Source: Oceanibium sediminis
GTDB lineage: Bacteria; Pseudomonadota; Alphaproteobacteria; Rhodobacterales; Rhodobacteraceae
Length of the DNA: 64,000 nt
Direction of reading: 5' to 3'
Assembly (NCBI RefSeq): GCF_003265325.1
Contig: NZ_QGNX01000001.1
Span: 682,001 to 746,000, forward strand
Notes under the pieces: generated by a model
Databases searched by the model: none
Seen by the model: only the letters and a program-made list of their open reading frames with translations
Told to the model about the DNA's origin: nothing
Part shown: in pieces, positions 46,439-54,780 of the stretch
Numbering within the stretch: position 1 is the stretch's first letter
Layout of the letters: every line of letters starts with the position of its first letter
Made by a program: the position numbers and the translations under genes

Positions 46439-47416
46439 ATGACGGTCTTTATCATCCGCCGACTGCTACAGAGCGTGATCGTTGTCGCGGTCATGACGCT
46501 GCTGGTGTTCGCCGGTGTGTACGCCATCGGCAACCCTGTCGAGATCCTGATCAGCCAGGACGCGACGGAAGTGGAACGCGCTGCCGCGATTGCCCGGCTG
46601 GGCCTGGACAAGAGCCTGCCGGAACAATACCTCGCGTTCCTCGGCAATCTTCTGAAAGGCGATCTGGGCACCAGCTTCGTGTTTGGCGAACCCGCGCTTC
46701 AGCTTGTGTTGGAGCGGTTCCCGGCGACGATGGAACTTGCCCTCAGCGCCATGCTGATCGCGGTCTTCATCGGTGTGCCGCTGGGCCTTTACGCGGGCCT
46801 GCGCCCGGACAGTATCGGCGGGCGCACGATCATGACAGGCTCAATCTTCGGGTTTTCGCTGCCGAACTTCTGGCAGGGCCTGATGCTCATCATGTTCTTC
46901 GCCGTCATCCTGCAATGGCTGCCCGCTGGGGGCCGCGGAGTACGCGGCGAGTTCCTCGGGATCGAGAGCAGCTTCTTTTCCTGGGACGGGATCAGCCACC
47001 TGATCCTGCCGGCGATCAACCTTGCCCTGTTCAAGACCAGTCTTGTCATCCGGCTGACCCGGGCCTCGGTGCGCGAAACGATCAACCTGGACTACGTCAA
47101 GTTCGCCCGCGCGAAGGGGCTCAGACCCCGCCGTGTCATCGGCCTGCATGTCCTGAAGAACATCATGATCCCGCTGGTCACGATCATCGGGCTTGAGTTC
47201 GGGTCGGTCATCGCCTTCGCCGTGGTGACGGAAACGGTGTTCGCCTGGCCCGGCATGGGGAAGCTTATCATCGACAGTATCTTCCAGCTCGATCGCCCGG
47301 TGATCGTCGCCTACCTGATCGTCATCGTGTGCCTGTTCATCACGGTCAACCTGGTCGTGGACATCCTTTACGCCATCCTGGACCCGCGCGTCCGGCTTTC
47401 GGACCAAAAGGCATGA
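46439..47416 (+). CDS. DppB-type ABC transporter permease
   Basis: A 325-residue inner-membrane subunit with about six helices. The N-terminal IRRLLQSVIVVAVMTLLVF is typical of DppB. The C-terminal half carries the EAA-loop region RASVRETINLDYVKFARAKGL, which contacts the ATPases. Preceded by a 114-nt gap containing the hairpin. Overlaps the next permease by 4 nt (ATGA). Confidence 0.93.
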   Translation: MTVFIIRRLLQSVIVVAVMTLLVFAGVYAIGNPVEILISQDATEVERAAAIARLGLDKSLPEQYLAFLGNLLKGDLGTSFVFGEPALQLVLERFPATMELALSAMLIAVFIGVPLGLYAGLRPDSIGGRTIMTGSIFGFSLPNFWQGLMLIMFFAVILQWLPAGGRGVRGEFLGIESSFFSWDGISHLILPAINLALFKTSLVIRLTRASVRETINLDYVKFARAKGLRPRRVIGLHVLKNIMIPLVTIIGLEFGSVIAFAVVTETVFAWPGMGKLIIDSIFQLDRPVIVAYLIVIVCLFITVNLVVDILYAILDPRVRLSDQKA

Positions 47417-48708
47417 GTGACGTCGAAACCGCCCCCGAGAGCGCAATGCTGCCCGATCAGAAGGTTGCGAAACCGGTGCCGCCGGCCGTGCGCATCGCGC
47501 GGGATTTCGTCGAAAGCCCGCTTGCGGTCGTCGGGCTCGTCGTCCTGCTCGTCATCATCCTGGTCGCGATCTTCGCCCCGCTGATCGCGCCGCAGAACCC
47601 CTATGACCTGTCCGAAATCCGGCTTGAAGACAGCCGTCAACCGCCCGGTTCGCAGCGCATGACCGCCCCGTGGGAGGCTGACCTCGTCCTCTCGGTCGAC
47701 CCGAGGACGGCCGGCCGGACCGAGATCGATCTGCCGCCCGAAGCGCCCGTCGACAGCGCGGTCCTGTCCTGGAGCGCGGCAGGCGGGGCGGACGCGGTCA
47801 CGATGGCCCTGATCTTCGATCCGCCGCTGGACGACTTTCCCATGGAGCCGCTGCGGCTGGACGACCTGCCCCGCGGGGCCGAACTGGACGTCGGCGAGAA
47901 GCACAGCTTCCGGTCGTTCTGGACGGTGGAGCCCGCGGATCTTGAAAGCTTCACCCTTTCGTCGAGCCGGGCCCTCGATCAGCCGTTCGACTTCGAACTG
48001 GCGATCCGGGGCACCGAGGGCGAAGTTCTGATGACCTACCTGCTGGGGACCGATGGCCAGGGGCGCGACATGCTGTCGGCGATCATGTACGGCCTGCGCA
48101 CCAGCCTGGCGGTCGGTGTCGTCAGTTGCTTTTTCGCGATGATCATCGGCCTGAGCCTCGGGATGATCGCCGCCTTCTTCGGCGGTCGGCTTGAAAACCT
48201 GATCATGCGCATCGTTGACCTGCAACTCAGCTTTCCCACGATCCTCGTGGCGCTGATGCTGCTCGCGATCCTCGGGTCGGGCGTGGAAAAGGTCATGCTC
48301 GCGCTGATCATCGTGCAATGGGCCTATTTCGCGCGAACGGCCAGGTCCGTCGCCCTGGTCGAACGTGGCAAGGAATACGTGGAGGCCGCCCAGTGCCTTG
48401 CCCTGTCGAGGACGCGCGTCATCTTTCGGCATCTTCTGCCGAACTGCCTGCCGCCCATCATCGTGGTGGCGACGGTGCAGGTGGCGAACGCCATCGCGCT
48501 TGAGGCGACCTTGTCCTTCCTTGGCATCGGCCTTCCGGTGACGGAGCCCAGCCTCGGGCTTCTGATCTCCAACGGTTTCGAGTTCATGCTGTCCGGGCGC
48601 TACTGGATCAGCGTGTATCCCGGCGTTGCGCTGCTGATCACGATCATAGCCATCAACCTTGTGGGCGACCGCCTGCGCGACGCACTGAACCCGAGGTTGC
48701 TCAGATGA
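47413..48708 (+). CDS. DppC-type ABC transporter permease with periplasmic insertion
   Basis: A 431-residue permease, about 130 longer than ordinary DppC. TM1 is about residues 36-60, followed by the usual QNPYDLSE. Then about 120 extra residues (roughly 85-205), beta-rich and polar (LVLSVDPRTAGRTEIDLPPE, AVLSWSAAGGADAVTM), interrupt the chain before the standard YLLGTDGQGRDMLSAIMYG. The remaining core has the EAA loop EYVEAAQCLALSRTRVIFRH. The insertion lies on the periplasmic side by topology and could contact the binding protein or ligand. Coupled to dppB- and dppD-like genes by 4-nt overlaps. Confidence 0.92.
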   Translation: MSDVETAPESAMLPDQKVAKPVPPAVRIARDFVESPLAVVGLVVLLVIILVAIFAPLIAPQNPYDLSEIRLEDSRQPPGSQRMTAPWEADLVLSVDPRTAGRTEIDLPPEAPVDSAVLSWSAAGGADAVTMALIFDPPLDDFPMEPLRLDDLPRGAELDVGEKHSFRSFWTVEPADLESFTLSSSRALDQPFDFELAIRGTEGEVLMTYLLGTDGQGRDMLSAIMYGLRTSLAVGVVSCFFAMIIGLSLGMIAAFFGGRLENLIMRIVDLQLSFPTILVALMLLAILGSGVEKVMLALIIVQWAYFARTARSVALVERGKEYVEAAQCLALSRTRVIFRHLLPNCLPPIIVVATVQVANAIALEATLSFLGIGLPVTEPSLGLLISNGFEFMLSGRYWISVYPGVALLITIIAINLVGDRLRDALNPRLLR

Positions 48709-49691
48709 GCCTGCTCAGCATCGAAAACCTGAAGACGCATTTCTTCACCAAGGCGGGAGTGGTGAAGTCGGTCGATGGCGTCTCGTTCGACCTCGACCGG
48801 GGGGAAATCCTCGGCATCGTGGGGGAAAGCGGTTCAGGCAAATCCGTCACCGGCTTTTCCATCATGGGCCTGGTGGATCCGCCCGGACGCCTTGTGGAAG
48901 GCTCGATCCGGTTCGATGGGCAAGACCTGGTCGGCATGGCCGAGCCGGTGATGCGGGATCTTCGGGGGCGGCGGATCGCGATGATCTTCCAGGACCCGAT
49001 GATGACCCTCAACCCGGTCCTGCGGGTCGATACCCAGATGATCGAGGCATTGCGGGCCCATGGGCGCTGGAGCGATGACGCCGCGCGCCAAAGGTGCCGG
49101 GACGTCCTGGGGCAGGTCGGCATTCCCAGCCCCGAGGAACGGCTGAAAAGCTACCCGCATCAATTCTCGGGCGGGATGCGCCAGCGCGTCGCGATCGCCA
49201 TTGCCTTGCTGCACGAGCCGGACCTGATCATCGCGGACGAACCGACGACGGCGCTCGACGTCACCATACAGGCGCAGATCCTGTTCGAGATCCAGAAACT
49301 CGTCGCGGAAAACAACACGGCGATGATCTGGGTCACGCATGACCTGGCCGTGGTCGCCGGCCTCGCGGACAGGGTGGCAGTGATGTATGCAGGGCGGATC
49401 GTGGAAATGGGAACCACGGAGGAGGTGGTGAACCGCCCGTTCCACCCTTATACATCCGGTCTTATCGGCTCTGCCCCTTCGCGCAACCCGCGCGGCGCGC
49501 GGCTGACGCAGATCAGGGGAATGGCCCCCTTGCCGATGAACCTGCCGACGGGCTGTGCATTCCGACCGCGATGCGACCGCGCCACCGAGGCGTGTATCAT
49601 CGAGCCAGACGCCACGACGCCCGAAAGCGAGCACCTGGTAAGATGCTATCATCCGCTTTCAGGTGCATCAGACTGGGGGACAACTGCATGA
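48705..49691 (+). CDS. DppD-type ABC transporter ATP-binding protein
   Basis: A 328-residue ATPase. Walker [10 protein letters not shown], signature [16 protein letters not shown], Walker [13 protein letters not shown] and H-loop WVTHDLAVV are all intact. The C-terminal oligopeptide-transporter extension contains [14 protein letters not shown], the Fe-S/Cys motif typical of OppD/DppD. Couples ATP hydrolysis to the two permeases. Overlaps the DppF-like gene by 4 nt. Confidence 0.95.
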   Translation: MSLLSIENLKTHFFTKAGVVKSVDGVSFDLDRGEILGIVGESGSGKSVTGFSIMGLVDPPGRLVEGSIRFDGQDLVGMAEPVMRDLRGRRIAMIFQDPMMTLNPVLRVDTQMIEALRAHGRWSDDAARQRCRDVLGQVGIPSPEERLKSYPHQFSGGMRQRVAIAIALLHEPDLIIADEPTTALDVTIQAQILFEIQKLVAENNTAMIWVTHDLAVVAGLADRVAVMYAGRIVEMGTTEEVVNRPFHPYTSGLIGSAPSRNPRGARLTQIRGMAPLPMNLPTGCAFRPRCDRATEACIIEPDATTPESEHLVRCYHPLSGASDWGTTA

Positions 49692-50683
49692 CGACGCCGA
49701 TCATCAAGCTGGAGTCGGTCTCCAAGCGGTTCGTCAAGAAGCTGGATATCGCCGAGAAGTTCGCCCGCCGCCTGGGCGCCAGCGTGCAGGAGCATACCGT
49801 TCACGCGGTGGACAGCGTTGACATGGAAATCATGCCCGGTGAGGTCGTCGGCCTGGTCGGGGAAAGCGGGTGTGGCAAAAGCACCCTCGGGCGCTGTGTG
49901 GCCGGGATCCATCGGCCGTCGGATGGCGTCATTCGATACCAGGGCGAGGACGTGATGAAGCTGCGGGGCAAGAAGTTGCTCGAAAGCCAGCTGAACGTTC
50001 AGATGATCTTCCAGGACCCGATGAGCAGCCTCAACCCGCGCCTGAAGGTAACCGACATCATCAGCGAGGCGCCCCTGTTCCACGGCTTGATCAAGCGTGG
50101 CGAGGTCGACGACTACGTCGCGATGACGATGCAGCGGGTGGGCCTGGACCCGTCCTACAGTCAGCGCTACCCGCACCAGTTCTCGGGCGGGCAGCGGCAG
50201 CGCATCGGCATCGCGCGGGCGCTTGCGGTTCGCCCGGATTTCATCGTCTGCGACGAGGCCGTCGCCGCCCTGGACGTTTCAATCCAGGCGCAGGTCCTGA
50301 ACCTCTTCATGGATCTGCGCGAGGATCTGGGCCTGACATACCTGTTCATCAGCCACGACCTGGGGGTCGTGGAGCATCTCAGCGATCGCGTGGTGATCAT
50401 GTACCTCGGCCGGGTTGTCGAAACGGCCCGGACAGAGGAACTGTTCGACTCCCCGAACCACCCCTACACGCAGGCATTGCTGGCCGAGGCACCGCGCCTG
50501 CAGACAGATCGACGGGTGTATGCCCCCATCAAGGGAGAGATCCCGTCACCGCTTCATCCGCCCAAGGGGTGCCATTTCAATCCCCGGTGCCCGCATGCGA
50601 TGGACCGTTGCCGCACCGAAGCGCCGAAGCTCAAGGAAATCGCGCCGGGTCGCGCCAGCGCGTGCCATTTGAACGACGGGTGA
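49688..50683 (+). CDS. DppF-type ABC transporter ATP-binding protein
   Basis: A 331-residue ATPase. Walker [14 protein letters not shown], signature [16 protein letters not shown]-loop FISHDLGVV and the C-terminal [14 protein letters not shown] motif. Walker B reads [14 protein letters not shown]: the usual DEPxSALD Pro is Ala, a common variant in DppF. ATG 49688 chosen from the ATGA overlap with the previous stop. Last gene of the five-gene transporter. Confidence 0.95.
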   Translation: MTTPIIKLESVSKRFVKKLDIAEKFARRLGASVQEHTVHAVDSVDMEIMPGEVVGLVGESGCGKSTLGRCVAGIHRPSDGVIRYQGEDVMKLRGKKLLESQLNVQMIFQDPMSSLNPRLKVTDIISEAPLFHGLIKRGEVDDYVAMTMQRVGLDPSYSQRYPHQFSGGQRQRIGIARALAVRPDFIVCDEAVAALDVSIQAQVLNLFMDLREDLGLTYLFISHDLGVVEHLSDRVVIMYLGRVVETARTEELFDSPNHPYTQALLAEAPRLQTDRRVYAPIKGEIPSPLHPPKGCHFNPRCPHAMDRCRTEAPKLKEIAPGRASACHLNDG

Positions 50684-50701
50684 CGCCGGGACTCAGGCGT
50701 C
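50682..50701. terminator. bidirectional hairpin after the transporter operon
   Basis: GACGCC (50682-50687) pairs with GGCGTC (50696-50701) around an 8-nt loop, in the 27-nt gap between the convergent ATPase and aspartoacylase-like genes, overlapping the ATPase stop. Followed on the plus strand by CCCCGCCTTTC. Confidence 0.45.
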
Positions 50702-50710
50702 CCCCGCCTT

Positions 50711-51667
50711 TCAGTCCACCCAGCGGCCAAGGCGCACTGCGGTGGCACCCGGCGTCAGCCTACGGCTGGGCATGATAAGCACGCAGTCATCATGCGGCGC
50801 CCGGATTTCGCGGGTGCCGTCCACGCCGATCAGGTCGCCTTTCGCAAGGGTTTCCAGCCCGGTGAATGGCTGCGCGAACTCGAAGCTGTCGGTTTCGACC
50901 GTGACCGGGGCAGAGACCCGCACAACGCGCTGCCTGGGCGGTAGCGGCCGCAGGTTCGGCGTGGCGAGTTTCGCGTCGATCATCTCGTGCAAGAGTAGCC
51001 AGCGATAAACGCTGTCGATCGCAACCTGCGCCGCATCCGCTTCCCAATGTTGGCCGCACTCGATGAGCAGCGCGGTCTTCTCGCTGTTCGGGTCCCCGAA
51101 TCCGCCGTAGTCGCGCAGGCGTCGGCCCGCGGCGTGGCCGGTATCGGCAACGACGATATCGGGCGTGCCAAGCCCCTGGGCCATCGCGACGCTTTTTTCC
51201 AGCGGCCCCGCGATCATTACCGGCGCGGTCTTGTGCTGCATGGAATGCACATCGAACAGCAGGTCGACCGTGTCGACCAGCGGGCGGATCTGGCGGGCGC
51301 GCTGCAACTCGCGGGAGTTTCGCGCGCCCTCCAGCGTTTCGAGATCCCAGACCCGGTTCATGTCTTCGTCCAGGAACCGGCTCGCCATCGGCTCGTCGGG
51401 GTCAAAGGCCTGGTACGCCTCGACATTCGCGAAGCCGAGGGTCAGTTTCCCCCTTTTCGGCCTGACGCCGGCCCGGAACAGGTGGTCCAGCGCGATCACG
51501 CCGCAGACCTCGTTCCCATGCACAAGGGCATTGACCAGGACATGCGGCCCCGAAACGCCGCTGTCGAAGGTGGTATAGTAATCGACGCCGCTATTGCCGT
51601 TGCGATAGGCCGAGATATCCGGAAAAGGCAGCTCTATCGGGTACTTGTTCGGGTCCGTCGCGCTCAC
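50711..51667 (-). CDS. aspartoacylase/succinylglutamate desuccinylase-family protein
   Basis: A 318-residue zinc hydrolase of the AstE/AspA (M14-related) family. Zn ligands are H50 and E53 in VHGNEVCG and H141 in FDVHSMQ. FLDEDMNRVW supplies the substrate-binding Asn-Arg. C-terminal beta domain present. Members remove acyl groups from N-acyl amino acids or polyamines. GTG 51667 overlaps the stop of the upstream M20 hydrolase (GTGA), so the two are co-translated. Along with the ArgE-like enzyme it gives this cluster three distinct amide hydrolases besides the M81 peptidases. Confidence 0.85.
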   Translation of the reverse strand: MSATDPNKYPIELPFPDISAYRNGNSGVDYYTTFDSGVSGPHVLVNALVHGNEVCGVIALDHLFRAGVRPKRGKLTLGFANVEAYQAFDPDEPMASRFLDEDMNRVWDLETLEGARNSRELQRARQIRPLVDTVDLLFDVHSMQHKTAPVMIAGPLEKSVAMAQGLGTPDIVVADTGHAAGRRLRDYGGFGDPNSEKTALLIECGQHWEADAAQVAIDSVYRWLLLHEMIDAKLATPNLRPLPPRQRVVRVSAPVTVETDSFEFAQPFTGLETLAKGDLIGVDGTREIRAPHDDCVLIMPSRRLTPGATAVRLGRWVD

Positions 51668-53091
51668 GAGTCGGCCCTCGGGACGATCGGTGGCGCTACG
51701 CCGTCCGGCAACGGGCAGACGTAGGGGGTTTTCGCCAGGTGCGCTGCGTGCACGCTTTTTGCCGCTGCGCGCAGGGACGGATCCTCGATCAACCGCTTGG
51801 CCGTCGCGGCCATCACCTTCGCGGCATAGACCATGCCCTTGTGCGCCGCTGGGACCTTGCCCTGGGCGACGGTTTGCCAGGTATGGAACGGGGTCCCGAC
51901 CGCGCAGGTCGCGACACGGGCCTGTACCGTCGGCACCGCCCAGCTGACGTCACCCACGTCGGTCGAGCCTTCGCCGCCTTCGCCCTGCAGATCGAGCGGC
52001 GCCACGAAATCGCAGAGCGGCAGGTCGTCATCGGGTGGCGGCATGCCACAGCGCCGGAAGGACACCGCGATGTCATCCCTGGTCAGAGTCTTCTGGATTT
52101 CGCGGGCAAAGACACGGTCATCCTCGTCGAAGGGCACCGGGCCGAGGCGATCCAGCTCGGCTTGCATCGCCTCTTCGAGTGGGCGGTTGCCGATCAGGTT
52201 CGACACGCCGGTGAATACCCTGGTCTCGACCCGCGTCTCCGTCATCAGCGCCGCGCCTTCGGCGATCTTCTTCACCCGCTCGATAAGCGAGCGCAGTCCG
52301 GGCAGATCCCTCGCGCGCACCAGCTGGCGCACCGTGGCCTTGTGCTGAACGACGTTGGGCGCAACGCCCCCCGCGTCGAGATAGGCGTAGTGCACGCGCG
52401 CGTCATCGGGCATGTGTTCGCGCATGTAGTTGATGCCGACGTTCATCAATTCGACCGCGTCCAGTGCGCTACGCCCCAGTTCCGGCGCCCCGGCCGCATG
52501 GGCGGCCTTGCCGTGGAAGGTGAAATCGATGCGGGTGTTGGCTAGGGAATTGGCCTTGTTCACGGCCGTGAAAGTGGCCGGGTGCCAGGAAATCGCCGCG
52601 TCGACATCATCGAAAAGCCCTTCGCGCACCATGAACGCCTTGGCCGCGCCGCCTTCTTCGGCGGGACAGCCGTAGTACCGCACCCGCGCCTTTATGCCGT
52701 TTTCGTCCAGCCAGTCCTTCACCGCCGTCGCCGCAAGAAGGGCCGCCGCGCCCAGCAGGTTATGTCCGCATCCATGCCCGTTCCCGCCATCCTCAAGGGG
52801 GTGCGGCTCGGCAACGCCAGGTTGCTGGCTCAGATTGGGCAGAGCATCGAACTCCCCGAGGATCGCGATGACCGGCCCTTCATCGCCGGCCTCGCCAAGA
52901 ACCGCGGTCGGGATACCTGCCGCGTTCTCGGTAATGCGGAAGTTCTTCTGCGCCAACATCGCGGTATGCTCGGCAACAGACAGGTATTCATTGTATAGCG
53001 TTTCTGGAATATCGAAGACGCGATCAGACAGCCCGATCAGGTCCGACTTGTGGTGATCTACCTTTTCCCAAATGGCGTCTGAATTCTGCAT
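51664..53091 (-). CDS. AbgB-like M20D amidohydrolase
   Basis: A 475-residue M20 enzyme resembling AbgB, which hydrolyses p-aminobenzoyl-glutamate. Metal motifs: GHGCGHNLLGAAAL (105-118), CPAEEGGAAKAF (E144/E145) and a dimerisation domain starting NTRIDFTFHGKAAHA. ATG 53091 follows AAGGAAG at good spacing; a longer frame upstream is not protein-like. No signal peptide. Probably cleaves an acyl- or aryl-amino acid amide delivered by the neighbouring transporter. Confidence 0.88.
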   Translation of the reverse strand: MQNSDAIWEKVDHHKSDLIGLSDRVFDIPETLYNEYLSVAEHTAMLAQKNFRITENAAGIPTAVLGEAGDEGPVIAILGEFDALPNLSQQPGVAEPHPLEDGGNGHGCGHNLLGAAALLAATAVKDWLDENGIKARVRYYGCPAEEGGAAKAFMVREGLFDDVDAAISWHPATFTAVNKANSLANTRIDFTFHGKAAHAAGAPELGRSALDAVELMNVGINYMREHMPDDARVHYAYLDAGGVAPNVVQHKATVRQLVRARDLPGLRSLIERVKKIAEGAALMTETRVETRVFTGVSNLIGNRPLEEAMQAELDRLGPVPFDEDDRVFAREIQKTLTRDDIAVSFRRCGMPPPDDDLPLCDFVAPLDLQGEGGEGSTDVGDVSWAVPTVQARVATCAVGTPFHTWQTVAQGKVPAAHKGMVYAAKVMAATAKRLIEDPSLRAAAKSVHAAHLAKTPYVCPLPDGVAPPIVPRADS

Positions 53092-53347
53092 TTTCGTTCT
53101 TCCTTCAAATACATCAATACGCAAGGTTTCCACGGCTTTTGCTCGTTGGCAAGCGACCTCTGCCGTCACGCTGACAGATTCGGGCAAAGTCCCCTCTGCC
53201 GGGTGCGGGCAGGCCAATTCAAGCCGGTATCCGCGAGTACAGTCAGGCCGCGCGACATGCCGCTTTGCAGCGCGTCGCACGGGGCGGCGCATGCCTGAAC
53301 CGGCCTCCACGCTTGCCGGAGCATGCACAACGGTGCAGACTGGGCGC

Positions 53348-54331
53348 ATGTGCCGCTTGTCCCGAGCCTGTTTCCTGGCTGCCGTCCTCGTCAGCGCAGG
53401 ACCCGCATACCCACAATCGCCGGAAGACCTGCTTCGCCTGTTGGTCCCGAACGTGCGTGTTTCCCCGCAGGTGCCCTCACCGCAGCAGGTCGTTCCAAGG
53501 GTCGTGCCCGACCCCGAGGTCCTGGCGATCCAGACGATGCTCAACGCGATGGGCTACGATGCCGGGCCTGCGGATGGCATAATGGGCGGCGCCACGCGAG
53601 AGGCGATCCGGGCCTATCAGCGCAGCATCGGGGCAACGCCGACCGGCAGGCTGACGCCCACGCAGTTTGCCGCCCTTGCCCGGCGCGAAGCCCCGCCAAA
53701 GGCCAAACCCGCGCCGACGCCGGGGCGGACGGTCGATATACGGGCGGTACAATCGGGTCTTGCGGCGCGCGGCTACGACGTCGGGACCGTCGACGGTATC
53801 TGGGGGCGGCGCAGCCAGGCAGCGCTCGACGCTTTTCGGCGGGAACAGAAGATCGCCCGAACCGGCGGGCCGACGCCCGATGACGCGGCGCGGCTTGCCG
53901 CCCTGCCGCAGGCCGATGTGCCCGCACCGGCGGCGACAACCGTCACCAAACCCCGGCCGCAGGACGTACCCGAACCTCAGAGCGACCTCGCCTCTACGCG
54001 CAGCCCGTCTGTTGCGCCTGCACCGGCAGCTGTGCCGGGGAACGCGTTCAGCACGCTTTCCGTGGGCGGCTACAGGCTCGCCTCGCTGCCGGTCGTGGAC
54101 AAGGGCATGCGCTTCGGCGTGTCGGGGTCGGAGAGCAGGGGCGACGCGCAGGATCGTCTGGCGATCGTACCGGGCGGCAGCGCACCGCACGCCGGCACAC
54201 CCTCCGTCATGATTGGCGAGAAGCGCGTGGCGACGCTGCAAGCCCCGAGTGAGCCGGGCATCTACGATATCGTGTGGATCGACCACCGCGACGGTCGCGT
54301 GCTCGTCCGAAGACCGCTGGAGGTCCGGTGA
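53348..54331 (+). CDS. exported protein with two peptidoglycan-binding domains
   Basis: A 327-residue protein. ATG 53348 gives a signal peptide ending PAYPQ (about residue 23). Two PGBD-1 repeats are seen: about 56-110 (LAIQTMLNAMGYDAGPADGI) and about 129-185 (IRAVQSGLAARGYDVGTVDGI). A Pro/Ala-rich linker (about 190-232) follows, then a C-terminal beta domain (LSVGGYRLASLPVVDKGMRF) of unknown family. Expected periplasmic, anchored to the wall. Its stop overlaps the next start as GTGA, so it heads a three-gene coupled cassette ending in a metallopeptidase. The 256 nt before it, divergent from the AbgB-like gene, hold no site I recognise. Confidence 0.8.
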   Translation: MCRLSRACFLAAVLVSAGPAYPQSPEDLLRLLVPNVRVSPQVPSPQQVVPRVVPDPEVLAIQTMLNAMGYDAGPADGIMGGATREAIRAYQRSIGATPTGRLTPTQFAALARREAPPKAKPAPTPGRTVDIRAVQSGLAARGYDVGTVDGIWGRRSQAALDAFRREQKIARTGGPTPDDAARLAALPQADVPAPAATTVTKPRPQDVPEPQSDLASTRSPSVAPAPAAVPGNAFSTLSVGGYRLASLPVVDKGMRFGVSGSESRGDAQDRLAIVPGGSAPHAGTPSVMIGEKRVATLQAPSEPGIYDIVWIDHRDGRVLVRRPLEVR

Positions 54332-54780
54332 CCAGCGCGGGCCTGACCCCCTTGGTCGCCGCGCTGGCGATCGGCCTTGCGGCCCCGGCGCATGCGCATC
54401 CGTGGCAGGCCGGATCGCCGCCGCTTTCCGAGGCACAGGTGGCCGAGGTGCTCACCGCCTCCAGAACGCTGGCCGAGTCGGCAGCGGCCCAAGGATGGCG
54501 CCCGGAGGGCGACGCCGCGAATCTCACCCTTGGCGAGGCGGTCATCGCCTATGCCCATGAGACGTCGCAGTTCACCCTGCTTCCAGAGATTGCGGATCGT
54601 GTGTTCCTGTCCCTCGCGGCATTGAAGCAGGGGCTGGTGAACGCCGATGGCACCTACCGCGACGATGACGATCTTCTGTTCTGGTTCGAGGTGCTGCACA
54701 CCGGCGACCTGCCCGCCGTTGCCGCAAGGATCGACGCGTTCGACGCGCTTCGACCGCTGTTCTCGGTGCCTGACCCATGA
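54328..54780 (+). CDS. small exported protein of unknown function
   Basis: A 150-residue protein from GTG 54328, chosen for its GTGA overlap with the previous gene. Signal peptide VTSAGLTPLVAALAIGLAAP ends AHA-HPW near residue 23. The mature part is helical and acidic (LSEAQVAEVLTASRTLAESA, AALKQGLVNADGTYRDDDDL) without cysteines. I recognise no family. Overlaps the metallopeptidase gene by 4 nt (ATGA); tight coupling on both sides suggests it forms a complex with, or is a chaperone or inhibitor of, its neighbours. That is inference. Confidence 0.65.
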   Translation: MTSAGLTPLVAALAIGLAAPAHAHPWQAGSPPLSEAQVAEVLTASRTLAESAAAQGWRPEGDAANLTLGEAVIAYAHETSQFTLLPEIADRVFLSLAALKQGLVNADGTYRDDDDLLFWFEVLHTGDLPAVAARIDAFDALRPLFSVPDP

